64,000 nt of DNA from Paenibacillus_AR mesotrionivorans (GCF_046098205.1 NZ_JBJURJ010000001.1:248001-312000); one strand, 5' to 3'; positions 8,632 through 17,578 are shown, counted from the first letter of the stretch. A program made the numbers and translations. Notes: a model not told the origin generated them from the letters alone.

Positions 8632-8890
8632 AAGAGTTTTATTGCGATAACGTATCGATGGGAATAGTACGCTGCCTTCCCGGCGAACAGAGAGCAGGCT
8701 TCCCGGCTGCAAGAGCCTGCCGCCACCTACGGAACCAGCAGAACCCGCCCCTGAACGGTCAACGACGAGTTGAACGGCCCCTGCCGTTACCAGGGACTTA
8801 AGAGGGCGCCTGTCGGGCGCCAATCAAGGTGGTACCGCGGAAGCTTACAGCTTTCGTCCTTCGTGTTTGGAGGACGGAGGCTTTTTATTT
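8632..8890 (+). promoter_or_regulatory. Proline T-box leader riboswitch
   Basis: A tRNA-sensing leader. The antiterminator core AAGGTGGTACCGCGG (8826-8840) is the hallmark T-box sequence. It is followed by a terminator with a 12-bp stem (8849-8860 with 8871-8882) and a T-run. Stem I features include an AGTA element (near 8676) and AGAGAG (near 8689). By alignment to known leaders (GAA-NNN...CTGA), the specifier is CCC at 8744-8746, a proline codon. Uncharged tRNA-Pro would stabilise the antiterminator and switch on the operon. The specifier position is my inference. Confidence 0.93.
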
Positions 8891-8912
8891 TGTTTACAGG
8901 AGAGTTGATGGT

Positions 8913-10013
8913 ATGACCCGAATCGTTGTCAAAATTGGCAGCAGCTCGCTTACCTCCGCGGAAGGCGGCCTGACCCGGAGCAAGGTGCGTTTTTTTGCCG
9001 ATGAGATAGCCGCCCTGCAGAAATCCGGCCACCAGGTGCTGCTGGTCACCTCCGGCGCCGTAGCCGCAGGCTTCACCACCATCGGTTATGCCAAGCGCCC
9101 CAAGCTGCTGCATGAAAAGCAGGCCTCCGCCGCAGTGGGCCAGGCTCTGCTGATGCAAGCCTATAATGAAGCGTTCCAAGAAAGCGGAATCGCCGTGGCC
9201 CAGATTTTGCTCACCCGCACCGACTTTTCCAGCCGCCAGCGGGGCCACAACGCCCTAATGACCATTGAGGAGCTGCTGGCCCACGGCATTGTGCCGGTTA
9301 TTAACGAGAATGACACGGTGTCGGTAGCGGAGCTGAAATTCAGCGAAAATGATACTTTATCCGCATTAGTAGCCAATCTGGTGAAGGCCCGGCAGCTGGC
9401 AATCATCACCGATATGGACGGATTATACACCGGCGATCCCCGTAAAACCCCTTCCGCCGTCCGCATCCCTCAGGTGGACCAGATCACGCAGGAGATCCTG
9501 GAATATGCCGGAGGGGCCGGCTCCTCCGTCGGCACCGGAGGTATGCGCTCCAAGCTGGATGCCGCCCGCATCGCCACCAGAGGCGGGGTTCCCGTTTTTA
9601 TCGGCCAGGTGACGGAGCCCGGTGATTTAACTGCTGCAGTACAGGGCACAGGCAAAGGCACTTATTTTACCACAAGCCTCAACAAGCTCCCCATCAAGAA
9701 ACAATGGGTCGGGTTCCTGTCCGTCCCTCACGGCTCCGTCCTGGTGGATGCCGGCGCGGAAAAAGCGCTGTTTGCCGGAGGCAAAAGCCTGCTGCCCGCA
9801 GGGGTTACCGGTGTCAAAGGGGACTTCCATCCGGGGGATGTGGTGGAGGTTATCAATCCCGAAGGCGGCGTAATCGGCCGGGGGGTTGTGAATTACGAAT
9901 CCTGGCAGCTGAAAGCTGTTGCAGGACTCAGCACCGAGGAAGTGCAGAAGAGGGTGGATGTTGCCCGCATTGAAGTGATCCACCGGGATGAATGGATCAC
10001 GTTGTCCGAATAA
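8913..10013 (+). CDS. proB: Glutamate 5-kinase
   Basis: 366 residues from the ATG at 8913 (MTRIVVKIGSSSL); an earlier in-frame start would reach back into the T-box terminator. The N-terminal amino-acid kinase domain (1-255) shows VVKIGSSSL, PVINENDTVS and ITDMDGLYTGDP. A C-terminal PUA domain (about 275-355) is typical of ProB. It phosphorylates glutamate to gamma-glutamyl phosphate, the first and usually proline-inhibited step. First gene after the proline T-box, 32 bases before proA. Confidence 0.96.
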   Translation: MTRIVVKIGSSSLTSAEGGLTRSKVRFFADEIAALQKSGHQVLLVTSGAVAAGFTTIGYAKRPKLLHEKQASAAVGQALLMQAYNEAFQESGIAVAQILLTRTDFSSRQRGHNALMTIEELLAHGIVPVINENDTVSVAELKFSENDTLSALVANLVKARQLAIITDMDGLYTGDPRKTPSAVRIPQVDQITQEILEYAGGAGSSVGTGGMRSKLDAARIATRGGVPVFIGQVTEPGDLTAAVQGTGKGTYFTTSLNKLPIKKQWVGFLSVPHGSVLVDAGAEKALFAGGKSLLPAGVTGVKGDFHPGDVVEVINPEGGVIGRGVVNYESWQLKAVAGLSTEEVQKRVDVARIEVIHRDEWITLSE

Positions 10014-10045
10014 TATTTTCTCGATTATAAAGGAGGGCTTCAAGG

Positions 10046-11293
10046 ATGAGTGAAGTTGTTCAAAAAGCGCTGTTGGGTAAAGAGGCCTCCATTCGGATGG
10101 CAAAACTGACCACCCGCCAAAAAAACGATGCCCTGCGGGCCATGGCGGATGCCCTGGTCCGGGAAAACGCCTCGATTATTGCAGCCAATCAAGAGGATTT
10201 GGCCAGAGGCCAACAAAACGGCATCGGTGAATCGCTGCTGGACCGCCTGGCGCTAGATGAAAAACGCATTCAGGGGATTGCGGAGGGTTTGCTTCAAATT
10301 ATCGGCTTGCCTGATCCCGTAGGGGATGTGCTGGACCAATTCGAGCGTCCCAACGGGCTGGTTGTCCGCAAGGTCAGCGTGCCGCTTGGTTTGATAGGCA
10401 TCATATATGAAGCCAGGCCCAACGTGACGGTGGATGCCGCAGGCCTTTGTCTGAAATCGGGGAATGCGGTGCTGCTCCGTGGAGGCTCGGATGCATTAAG
10501 CTCCAACATCCGGATTGTGGAGGTGCTGAAAGCGGCCCTGGCCACCACTGTTGTTCCTCCTGAGGCCCTGCAGCTAATAACCTCCAGCGACCGCGCTTCC
10601 GTGGATGAAATGTTGAAGTTGAACGGCCTGTTGGACGTGGTAATCCCCCGTGGCGGCCGGATGCTGATCCAGACGGTGGTAGCCAATGCCACGGTTCCCG
10701 TCATCGAAACCGGCGCAGGGGTTTGCCATACCTATCTGGATGAAACTGCGGATCCGACCATTGCCCTGAACATTGCCGTTAATGCCAAGGTGCAGCGTCC
10801 TTCCGTGTGCAATTCCATGGAAACCCTGCTGCTTCACGAGGAATTCGCCGAAGCCTATCTTCCGGGTATTGCTGAAACGTTCCGCACCTTGGGTGTACAG
10901 CTTCGCGGCTGCCCTGCCTCCATTCGAATTGCCGGTCCCATGGAGGAAGCAACGGATGAGGACTATGCCACCGAATATAACGACTACATCCTTAATGTCC
11001 GCATCGTGGAGAGTCTGGATGAGGCGCTGGAGCATATCCGGCGGTTTGGGACCCAGCATTCCGAATGTATTGTGACTGAACATCCCGAACGGGCGGAACG
11101 GTTCCTGCAGGAGGTGGATGCGGCAGCGGTTTACCATAACGCCTCCACCCGGTTTACCGACGGCTTCGAGTTCGGCTACGGCGCCGAGATCGGCATCAGC
11201 ACCCAGAAGCTTCACGCCCGGGGTCCCATGGGGCTTCCTGCCTTGACCTCGACAAAGTTCCTGGTGTATGGAAGCGGCCAGATTCGCGGATAG
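10046..11293 (+). CDS. proA: Gamma-glutamyl phosphate reductase
   Basis: 415 residues, usual length. Aldehyde-dehydrogenase-fold enzyme that reduces gamma-glutamyl phosphate with NADPH to glutamate semialdehyde. Signatures include VPLGLIGIIYEARPNVTVDA and the catalytic-Cys region RPSVCNSMETLL. AAGGAGGG lies nine bases before the ATG. Second gene of the proline operon, with proC 58 bases downstream. Confidence 0.96.
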   Translation: MSEVVQKALLGKEASIRMAKLTTRQKNDALRAMADALVRENASIIAANQEDLARGQQNGIGESLLDRLALDEKRIQGIAEGLLQIIGLPDPVGDVLDQFERPNGLVVRKVSVPLGLIGIIYEARPNVTVDAAGLCLKSGNAVLLRGGSDALSSNIRIVEVLKAALATTVVPPEALQLITSSDRASVDEMLKLNGLLDVVIPRGGRMLIQTVVANATVPVIETGAGVCHTYLDETADPTIALNIAVNAKVQRPSVCNSMETLLLHEEFAEAYLPGIAETFRTLGVQLRGCPASIRIAGPMEEATDEDYATEYNDYILNVRIVESLDEALEHIRRFGTQHSECIVTEHPERAERFLQEVDAAAVYHNASTRFTDGFEFGYGAEIGISTQKLHARGPMGLPALTSTKFLVYGSGQIRG

Positions 11294-11351
11294 AGGATAA
11301 GCCCCGGTTATACGTCTTCCAAAAATAAAGAAAAAAAGGAGTGGAGTCCAG

Positions 11352-12209
11352 ATGCCGCTTACTGGTAAAAAAATCACATTTATCGGCGCCGGATCGATGG
11401 CTGAGCCCATTTTCAAAAGCCTGATCCAGCAAAAGACTGTCCGGCCCGATCAAATCTACATTATGAACCGCAGCAATGCTGCCCACCTGACAGTCATGCG
11501 GGATACCTACGGAGTCCATGCCGCATTTACACCGGAAGAGAAGGAAAGCTTTATCCGAGAGGCGGACATCGTCATTCTGGCCATGAAACCCAAGGATGTC
11601 CGGCAGGCCTTCGAGGACTTCAACCGGTTTCTGAAGCCCTCCCAGCTCCTGGTTTCCATGGTGGCCGGGTTGTCTCTGGAAACTCTCTCCCTGCTTGTCC
11701 CGGAAGGGATGCCCATTGTCCGCACCATGCCCAATACCCCCAGCTCCATCGGGCTGGGCGCAACCGGACTTTGCTTTTCCCCGGAAACAACGGAATCCCA
11801 GCAGAATATGGGGTTGTCCCTGTTCCGTGCCATTGGCGAAGCTTATCCCATCCCCGAGGAGAAGATGAATATCCTGACGGGCATTTCCGGAAGCGGTCCG
11901 GCATATGCCTTCTACTTCATGGAATCCATGATCGCCGCAGGCGTGAAGGGTGGTCTGTCCCCGGAGCTGGCCAAGCAATTGACGGTTCAAACCGTGCTTG
12001 GCGCCGCCTCCATGGTGAAGCTTACAGGCGAGGAGCCTGCCGAGCTCCGGCGCAAGGTTACCTCCCCCAATGGCACCACTCAAATGGCGATTGAGGAGTT
12101 CCAGCGGGAGGGCTTAAGCGGCATTGTGGAAGCCGGTATCAACCGCTGTGTGGCCCGGGCGGCGGAGATCGGCGAAGGTCTCAGCCAAGAGGTGCGGCAA
12201 AGCTTATGA
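11352..12209 (+). CDS. proC: Pyrroline-5-carboxylate reductase
   Basis: 285 residues. The N-terminal Rossmann fold (ITFIGAGSMAEPIF) binds NAD(P)H. The C-terminal helical domain has the P5CR signature around LRRKVTSPNGTTQMAIEEF. It performs the last step of proline synthesis. It overlaps the mtnX start by four bases (ATGA), which points to translational coupling. Confidence 0.95.
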   Translation: MPLTGKKITFIGAGSMAEPIFKSLIQQKTVRPDQIYIMNRSNAAHLTVMRDTYGVHAAFTPEEKESFIREADIVILAMKPKDVRQAFEDFNRFLKPSQLLVSMVAGLSLETLSLLVPEGMPIVRTMPNTPSSIGLGATGLCFSPETTESQQNMGLSLFRAIGEAYPIPEEKMNILTGISGSGPAYAFYFMESMIAAGVKGGLSPELAKQLTVQTVLGAASMVKLTGEEPAELRRKVTSPNGTTQMAIEEFQREGLSGIVEAGINRCVARAAEIGEGLSQEVRQSL

Positions 12210-12868
12210 GTACACGTAAACCAGTCATCTTTTGCGACTTCGACGGTACGATCACCCTGACCGATAATGTAGTTGAGCTGTTTAAGCATTTCCGGCCGGA
12301 AGGTGCGGAGGAAATTCTGCGGCGCACAACAACCAAGGAAATGTCCATCCGCGAGGGTGTGGAGACGTTGTTCGCCCTCATGCCCAGCTCGATCAAACCC
12401 CAACTGGTGGAGTTTATCCAAGGCCAGCTCCAGATCAGAAGCGGCCTGCAGGAGCTTCTGGATTTCTGCAGGACGCACAATGTGGAGTTTCTGGTAACCA
12501 GCGGAGGAATGGATTTTATCCTGTATCCGGCTCTTGAGCCGTTTGGCATCGCGCCCTCCAACATTTATTGCAACAACACGGATTTCAGCGGTACCCATAT
12601 CCATATACACTCCTCCCATCCCTGCGATGAGCATTGCGAAAGCGACTGCGGCATGTGCAAAAGCACGGTGATGCGGCAATATCCCCAGGAGGAGTATTAC
12701 CGGATCATGATCGGCGACAGCATTACTGATTTTGCCGGTGCAGCTTTTGCGGACCTGATCTTTGCCCGCTCCCATCTGGAGGACGAATGCCGCCGTCTGC
12801 AGATGCCCTATTTGCCCTTCGAAACCTTCCATGATGTTGTCCGGCAATTTCCGGTTCTTCCAGATTAA
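12206..12868 (+). CDS. mtnX: 2-hydroxy-3-keto-5-methylthiopentenyl-1-phosphate phosphatase
   Basis: 220 residues. HAD-superfamily phosphatase with Asp11 and Asp13 in FCDFDGTIT, the motif LVTSGGMDFILYP, and MIGDSITD near the C-terminus. The Cys/His cluster around PCDEHCESDCGMCK is typical of MtnX. In methionine salvage it dephosphorylates the MtnW product. Its position is unusual: translationally coupled to proC inside a T-box-controlled proline operon, with no other mtn gene adjacent. A strong terminator follows 25 bases later. Confidence 0.9.
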   Translation: MSTRKPVIFCDFDGTITLTDNVVELFKHFRPEGAEEILRRTTTKEMSIREGVETLFALMPSSIKPQLVEFIQGQLQIRSGLQELLDFCRTHNVEFLVTSGGMDFILYPALEPFGIAPSNIYCNNTDFSGTHIHIHSSHPCDEHCESDCGMCKSTVMRQYPQEEYYRIMIGDSITDFAGAAFADLIFARSHLEDECRRLQMPYLPFETFHDVVRQFPVLPD

Positions 12869-12893
12869 TCACGGTCTTACGAAACGAAACGCA

Positions 12894-12934
12894 AAAAAGC
12901 CTTGACGGGATCTCCACCACCGTCAAGGCTTTTT
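12894..12934. terminator. Bidirectional terminator between mtnX and dnaD
   Basis: A perfect 15-bp stem (12894-12908 with 12920-12934) around an 11-base loop, with A/T runs on both sides. It serves the plus-strand proline operon and the convergent dnaD transcript. Confidence 0.9.
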
Positions 12935-12949
12935 GTATTCACGCCGCTT

Positions 12950-13675
12950 TTATCTGCCGCCTCGGAAACGCTGTGCATGTTCCTTAGCTTGCTCCGGGGT
13001 AAACACTTTGTTGCGCTTCCATTCCAGCAAGATCCGGTCGATATACCGGAAATGAATCTTTCCGGCGAACACCGCTTCCTTCAGGGCCATATGCAGCAGC
13101 TCCACCGGATACCGGTCTTGGTCCAGCCAACCGGTGATCGTCTCCATTTCCATCGGCGTCAACGGACGGGCAAATTCCCGTTCGAACAGCAGGAAGATAT
13201 TGCCCTCCTGTTGGGAGCGGTCGGTTTTCCGGTTACCGGCGGCAGTTGGTTCCGGCAGCGGGCTTTTTACGGCAGGCACCGTTTTTTCAGGCTCCTGGCC
13301 GGATTCCATGGTAATCACCATGGCCAGCTGCTCCCACAGCCCATCCAGGTTGTACCGCTCATAACGCATTCCCGTTAAGGAATCACTTGCTTCATCGATG
13401 CCAATGAACCCTTCCTTCACCAGCTTTTGGAGAGTAGCGGATACCTTCTCCTCTGTCAGACTCATTCTGTCTGCCAGTTCTCCCGGTGTTGGAAAATCAT
13501 TATGCTCTCGATCCCGGAACCCGATCAGCTGCAGAAGCAGCATCGCCTCCGGCTCGGATAAATCCAGCTTGGCATATCCCGTCAACAACAGCATGGGAAC
13601 GGCGATGGAGCCGGAGCGCAGCCCCGCCAGCACACCGTCCCGCAGGTCTTTCCATGGATCATTCATTTTGCTCAT
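12950..13675 (-). CDS. dnaD: DnaD-like replication initiation protein
   Basis: 241 residues from the ATG at 13675 (MSKMNDPWKDLRDGV), chosen for a GGAGGG site eight bases upstream. The frame stays open further upstream, but that stretch is intergenic repeat. The N-terminal winged-helix DnaD domain (about 10-100) contains EKVSATLQKLVKEGFIGI. A linker leads to a DnaB_2/DDBH2 domain (about 150-225) with RPLTPMEMETITGWL and KIHFRYIDRILLEWKR. It acts in primosome assembly and DNA remodelling. Next to asnS, as in Bacillus. Confidence 0.9.
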   Translation of the reverse strand: MSKMNDPWKDLRDGVLAGLRSGSIAVPMLLLTGYAKLDLSEPEAMLLLQLIGFRDREHNDFPTPGELADRMSLTEEKVSATLQKLVKEGFIGIDEASDSLTGMRYERYNLDGLWEQLAMVITMESGQEPEKTVPAVKSPLPEPTAAGNRKTDRSQQEGNIFLLFEREFARPLTPMEMETITGWLDQDRYPVELLHMALKEAVFAGKIHFRYIDRILLEWKRNKVFTPEQAKEHAQRFRGGR

Positions 13676-13754
13676 CCCCTGGTCCCTCCCGCCATGTCTT
13701 TCTATGGGAAAAGAGCCCCGAATAACAAGGCTCTTCCAAGATGCATAAATATGA

Positions 13755-13852
13755 ATCCCCCAAAAGTGGGTTAGTCTCCATTGTTTACCTGGAGGCTCCC
13801 CCAAAAGTAATCGGAACAAGCTTCGTCAGCTTCACTTCATTTTTGGGGGACG
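13755..13852. repeat. Family C repeat between asnS and dnaD
   Basis: CCCCCAAAAGT occurs forward at 13757-13767 and 13798-13808, and a reversed near-copy (ATTTTTGGGGG) lies at 13839-13849, six bases from the asnS stop codon. Read on the minus strand, the 13798-13849 part matches the repeats in the trp leader, including TTCCGATTACTTTTGGGG. It could fold into a GC/AT-rich hairpin just after asnS. Confidence 0.8.
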
Positions 13853-13855
13853 TAC

Positions 13856-15151
13856 TTATGGGTACAAACGGTACAGAAGCCGCGGGAACGGAATGGTTTC
13901 CCGCACGTGGTCCAGACCGCAAATCCAGGCTACAGTGCGCTCCAGTCCCAGGCCGAAGCCGCTGTGGGGCACAGTGCCGTATTTGCGAAGATCCAGATAC
14001 CACTGGTACGCTTCTGTGGACAGCTCATGCTCGGAGAAACGGGCCTCCAGCAGCGCCGGATCGTCGATCCGCTGGCTTCCTCCGATAATCTCGCCATATC
14101 CCTCCGGGGCAATCATATCGGCACAAAGCACCACTTCCGGACGGTTCGGGTCCGGCTTCATGTAGAAGGCCTTGATCGCCGTCGGATAGTGGGTGATGAA
14201 GACAGGCTTGTCGAAGCTTTCGGCAATGGCCGTTTCATGCGGAGCGCCGAAGTCCTCGCCCCACGGAATGTCGTGCCCATTCTCCTGCAGGAACTTGATG
14301 GCATCGTCGTAGGTGATCCGCGGGAACGGTGCGGTAATCTTCTCCAGCTTGGAGATATCCCGCTCCAGCACCTCCAGCTCCTTGCGGCAGTTGGTCAAAA
14401 CGCTCTGCACCACATGGGACACAAACTGCTCTTGAACGCGCAGGCTTTCGTCCAGATCCACAAACGCCATTTCCGGCTCGATCATCCAGAACTCGATCAA
14501 ATGCCGGCGGGTTTTGGACTTCTCCGCCCGGAAGGTCGGGCCGAAGGAATATACCCGCCCCAGTGCCATAGCGGCTGCTTCCATGTACAGCTGCCCGCTT
14601 TGGGTGAGGAAAGCGTCCTCGTCGAAATATTTGGTATGGAACAGCTCCGTGGTTCCCTCGCACGAGGACGGAGTCAGAATCGGCGGGTCCACCAGCTTGA
14701 AGCCGCGGGTATCAAAAAACTCCTGCACCGCACGGATAATCTCCGCACGGACGATCAGCACAGCCCGCTGCTTGGGGCTGCGCAGCCACAGATGGCGATG
14801 ATCCATCAGGAAATCCACGCCGTGTTCCTTCGGGGTAATCGGATAATCTTGTGTAATCTGGATGATTTCAATTCCGGTAACGGTCAGCTCATAGCCGCTT
14901 TGGCTGCGGGGTTCCTCGCGGACCACACCGGTGGCATAAAGAGAGCTTTCCTGAGTCAGCGACTTGGCTGCTGTCCAAACCTCTTCGGGGACTTCACTTT
15001 TCACCACAACGCCTTGAATATAGCCTGAGCCGTCACGCAATTGAAGAAATACGATTTTACCGCTGGACCGCACATTGTGGAGCCAGCAGCCGATGCGGAC
15101 TGTTTCGCCCGCATGGGTGCCAACCTCCCGGATCATGCACTGTACCGCCAT
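13856..15151 (-). CDS. asnS: Asparaginyl-tRNA synthetase
   Basis: 431 residues, normal for bacterial AsnRS. The N-terminal OB-fold anticodon-binding domain (about 15-105) contains GKIVFLQLRDGSGYIQGVV. The class II catalytic core has motif 2 (GPTFRAEKSKTRRHLIEF) and motif 3 (GFGLGLERTVAWICG). It charges tRNA-Asn. Upstream of dnaD and 34 bases after ackA, so it may be cotranscribed with hbd-ackA; no T-box is visible ahead of it. Confidence 0.97.
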   Translation of the reverse strand: MAVQCMIREVGTHAGETVRIGCWLHNVRSSGKIVFLQLRDGSGYIQGVVVKSEVPEEVWTAAKSLTQESSLYATGVVREEPRSQSGYELTVTGIEIIQITQDYPITPKEHGVDFLMDHRHLWLRSPKQRAVLIVRAEIIRAVQEFFDTRGFKLVDPPILTPSSCEGTTELFHTKYFDEDAFLTQSGQLYMEAAAMALGRVYSFGPTFRAEKSKTRRHLIEFWMIEPEMAFVDLDESLRVQEQFVSHVVQSVLTNCRKELEVLERDISKLEKITAPFPRITYDDAIKFLQENGHDIPWGEDFGAPHETAIAESFDKPVFITHYPTAIKAFYMKPDPNRPEVVLCADMIAPEGYGEIIGGSQRIDDPALLEARFSEHELSTEAYQWYLDLRKYGTVPHSGFGLGLERTVAWICGLDHVRETIPFPRLLYRLYP

Positions 15152-15185
15152 ATAGGGAGCCTCCCGGAAATATAGTAGCTGTGAC

Positions 15186-16394
15186 TTACTTATGAGACTT
15201 CTTTACGATTTCGTGGGTGTCGCGGGCGATAACCAGCTCTTCGTTGGTCGGGATAACCAGAACCTTCACACGGGAGCCTTCCTTGGTGATCAAACGCGGC
15301 TCGCCGCTGCGGATTTTGTTCAATTCCGGATCCACATCAACGCCCATCCAGCTCAACTGCTCGAGAATGCTCAGACGCAGCACAGCGGAGTTTTCGCCGA
15401 CACCGGCTGTGAACACGATGGCGTCCACACCATTCATAGCGGCAACATACGCACCGATTTGCTTGCGGATACGGTATTCGTACATTTCGTATGCCAATTT
15501 GCAGCCCTTGTCGCCCTTCTCCATACCTTCCACAATTTCACGCATGTCGCTGGAGCCGCCGGAAATGGCTTGCAGACCGCTGTGTTTGTTCAGCATAAAG
15601 TTGGCTTCCATCGGGCCGATGCCTTCCTTGCCCATTACAAACGGGATGATGGCCGGGTCGATGTCGCCGCTGCGAGTACCCATCATAAGGCCTTCCAATG
15701 GAGTCATCCCCATGGAAGTGTCGAAGGATTTCCCGCCCATAACGGCTGTAACGGAACCGCCGTTGCCAATGTGCGCGGTAATGATTTTGGTGTCTTCCAG
15801 CGGCTTGTCCAGGAACTGGGCAGCCACATGGCTGACGTAGAAGTGGGAGGTGCCGTGGAAACCGTAGCGGCGAACCTTATGCTTCTTGTACAGACGAAGC
15901 GGGAGCGGGTACATGAAGACCTTCTCCGGCATAGTAGCGTGGAAAGCCGTATCGAATACCACAACCTGCGGAACACCGGGCATGTTGATTTCACAAGCGG
16001 AAATCCCCATCATGTGGGCCGGATTATGCAGCGGAGCCAGATCGAACAGGCTGGTGATGCCTGCCTTGACTTCAGGAGTGACCAGCACGGATTCGGAGTA
16101 CAGGTCGCCACCTTGTACCACACGGTGTCCGACGGCTTCCACCTCGCTGATGGAGGAAATAACGCCGTGCTCCGGATGGACCAGACAATCCACAACCTTC
16201 TTGATAGCCACATTGTGATCCAGAATTTCGCTGACTTCCTTCAGCTCCGGCTTATCAGTGGGCTCGTGCACCAGAATGGCGGTGTCCATGCCGATGCGCT
16301 CGACGCGGCCTTTGGCCAGTACGGATTCGTCATTCATATCATACAGCTGGTATTTAAGAGAAGAGCTACCTGCGTTAACTACGAGAATTTTCAC
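15186..16394 (-). CDS. ackA: Acetate kinase
   Basis: 402 residues. ASKHA-fold kinase that interconverts acetyl phosphate plus ADP with acetate plus ATP. Motifs: LVVNAGSSSLKYQLYD at the N-terminus, VFDTAFHATMPE, GHRVVQGGDLYSES and FTAGVGENSA. Its start overlaps the hbd stop by four bases, so the two are probably translationally coupled. Confidence 0.97.
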   Translation of the reverse strand: MKILVVNAGSSSLKYQLYDMNDESVLAKGRVERIGMDTAILVHEPTDKPELKEVSEILDHNVAIKKVVDCLVHPEHGVISSISEVEAVGHRVVQGGDLYSESVLVTPEVKAGITSLFDLAPLHNPAHMMGISACEINMPGVPQVVVFDTAFHATMPEKVFMYPLPLRLYKKHKVRRYGFHGTSHFYVSHVAAQFLDKPLEDTKIITAHIGNGGSVTAVMGGKSFDTSMGMTPLEGLMMGTRSGDIDPAIIPFVMGKEGIGPMEANFMLNKHSGLQAISGGSSDMREIVEGMEKGDKGCKLAYEMYEYRIRKQIGAYVAAMNGVDAIVFTAGVGENSAVLRLSILEQLSWMGVDVDPELNKIRSGEPRLITKEGSRVKVLVIPTNEELVIARDTHEIVKKSHK

Positions 16395-17272
16395 AGACGG
16401 TCACCATCCTTGTCATAAGCGAAGAATCCTTGTCCTACTTTAGTGCCCAATTGGCCGGCACGGACCATTTGCTTCAACAGGAAGCTCGGGCGGTATTTGA
16501 TATCGCCGAATTCACGGAACATGCCTTCCATAGCGGCGAGAACGGAGTCCAGACCGAAGCGGTCGCACATTTCAAGCGGTCCGTAATGGAAGTCATAGCC
16601 GATTCTCATAGCGGAATCAATATCCTCAGCGGAGGCTACGCCTTCAGCCAGCACGTGCAGCGCTTCGTTGATCAGCGTACATACCAGACGTGTGGTTACG
16701 AAGCCCGGGGATTCGTAGACTTGGATACCCTTCTTGGTGATGGTTTCTTCTACGAATTGGCGGGTCAGCTGGAAGGTTTCTTCCGAGGTTTTCAAGCCGC
16801 GGATGATTTCCACCAGATCGATCTTTGCTACCGGATGCAGGAAGTGCATGCCGATAACCCGGTCGGGACGCGTGGTTTCCGCTGCCAACTGGGTCAGGCT
16901 GAGTGTGGAGGTATTGCTGGCAAGAATCACTTCCGGAGGACAAATCTTGTCCAGGCTGCGGATCACTTCATTTTTAGCTTCCAGGTCCTCGCTGATGGTT
17001 TCAATCACCATGTCGCATTCGGCGATTTTGTCCAGCGCATAAACCTTGTGGATTTTGGAGAGAATCAGCTTCTTTTCAGAGACCGTAATGGCCCATTTTT
17101 CAATCTGCTTGTCCAGGCTGACCACGATCATATCCCAAGCCTGATCCAGTTTTTCGGGGGTTTTTTCCACCAGGAAAACTTCCATCCCCTTCACCGCCAG
17201 CATTTCGGCGATGCCTTGGCCCATCGTGCCGGCCCCAATTACACCAATCCGTTTGAATTGCACTCTTTTCAC
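16391..17272 (-). CDS. hbd: 3-hydroxyacyl-CoA (3-hydroxybutyryl-CoA) dehydrogenase
   Basis: About 293 residues from a GTG at 17272 (VKRVQFKRIGVIGAG); a second GTG three codons on is equally possible. The frame is open further upstream, but family members are about 280-290 residues. The Rossmann NAD site is GVIGAGTMGQGIA. The catalytic His lies in MHFLHPV and the partner Glu in LVEIIRG. It oxidises or reduces 3-hydroxyacyl-CoA in butyrate or fatty-acid metabolism. It is coupled to ackA, which suggests a fermentative setting. No thiolase or crotonase gene is nearby, so the direction is unknown. Confidence 0.9.
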   Translation of the reverse strand: MKRVQFKRIGVIGAGTMGQGIAEMLAVKGMEVFLVEKTPEKLDQAWDMIVVSLDKQIEKWAITVSEKKLILSKIHKVYALDKIAECDMVIETISEDLEAKNEVIRSLDKICPPEVILASNTSTLSLTQLAAETTRPDRVIGMHFLHPVAKIDLVEIIRGLKTSEETFQLTRQFVEETITKKGIQVYESPGFVTTRLVCTLINEALHVLAEGVASAEDIDSAMRIGYDFHYGPLEMCDRFGLDSVLAAMEGMFREFGDIKYRPSFLLKQMVRAGQLGTKVGQGFFAYDKDGDRL

Positions 17273-17308
17273 CCATTCCTTGTTATATTTATGTAGGACA
17301 TTCACACG

Positions 17309-17324
17309 TTTGCAATTGCAAACC
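17309..17324. promoter_or_regulatory. 16-bp perfect palindrome upstream of hbd
   Basis: GTTTGCAATTGCAAAC reads the same on both strands. It lies 37-52 bases upstream of the hbd start, where a repressor could act. The protein that binds it is unknown. Confidence 0.5.
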
Positions 17325-17514
17325 GGGCTCTTCTTATACATTGTATCCAAGCCCCAAGATCCGATTCGCAAAGAAAAAGCCTCCCGGGCGTGCAGGTCCA
17401 GGTCAGCTTTTCTGCCATGAGCTATCATACCATTTTTCCACCCGCTTGAGTTCGGATGAGGACAAACATTCGATATTTCGACAATAATAGAAGATGGCCC
17501 TTTCTAAGCATACG

Positions 17515-17551
17515 AAAAAAAAGTGAGGAGCGCAAGCCTGTCTCCCCACTT
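17515..17551 (-). terminator. Terminator after the FtsH-like gene
   Basis: AAGTGGGGAG and CTCCTCACTT (minus strand) form a 10-bp stem with one wobble pair, followed by eight T residues. It lies 28 bases after the stop codon. Confidence 0.8.
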
Positions 17552-17578
17552 CCCTTAAGTTTTCGCCTTTTTTTGGCA

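Noticed and set aside
13676..13819. N-terminal extension of DnaD by 48 codons
   Set aside because: The extension translates intergenic repeat C; the good ribosome site and family length support the start at 13675.
13907..15028. 373-codon plus-strand frame opposite asnS
   Set aside because: Antisense shadow; no start signals and no recognisable domain.
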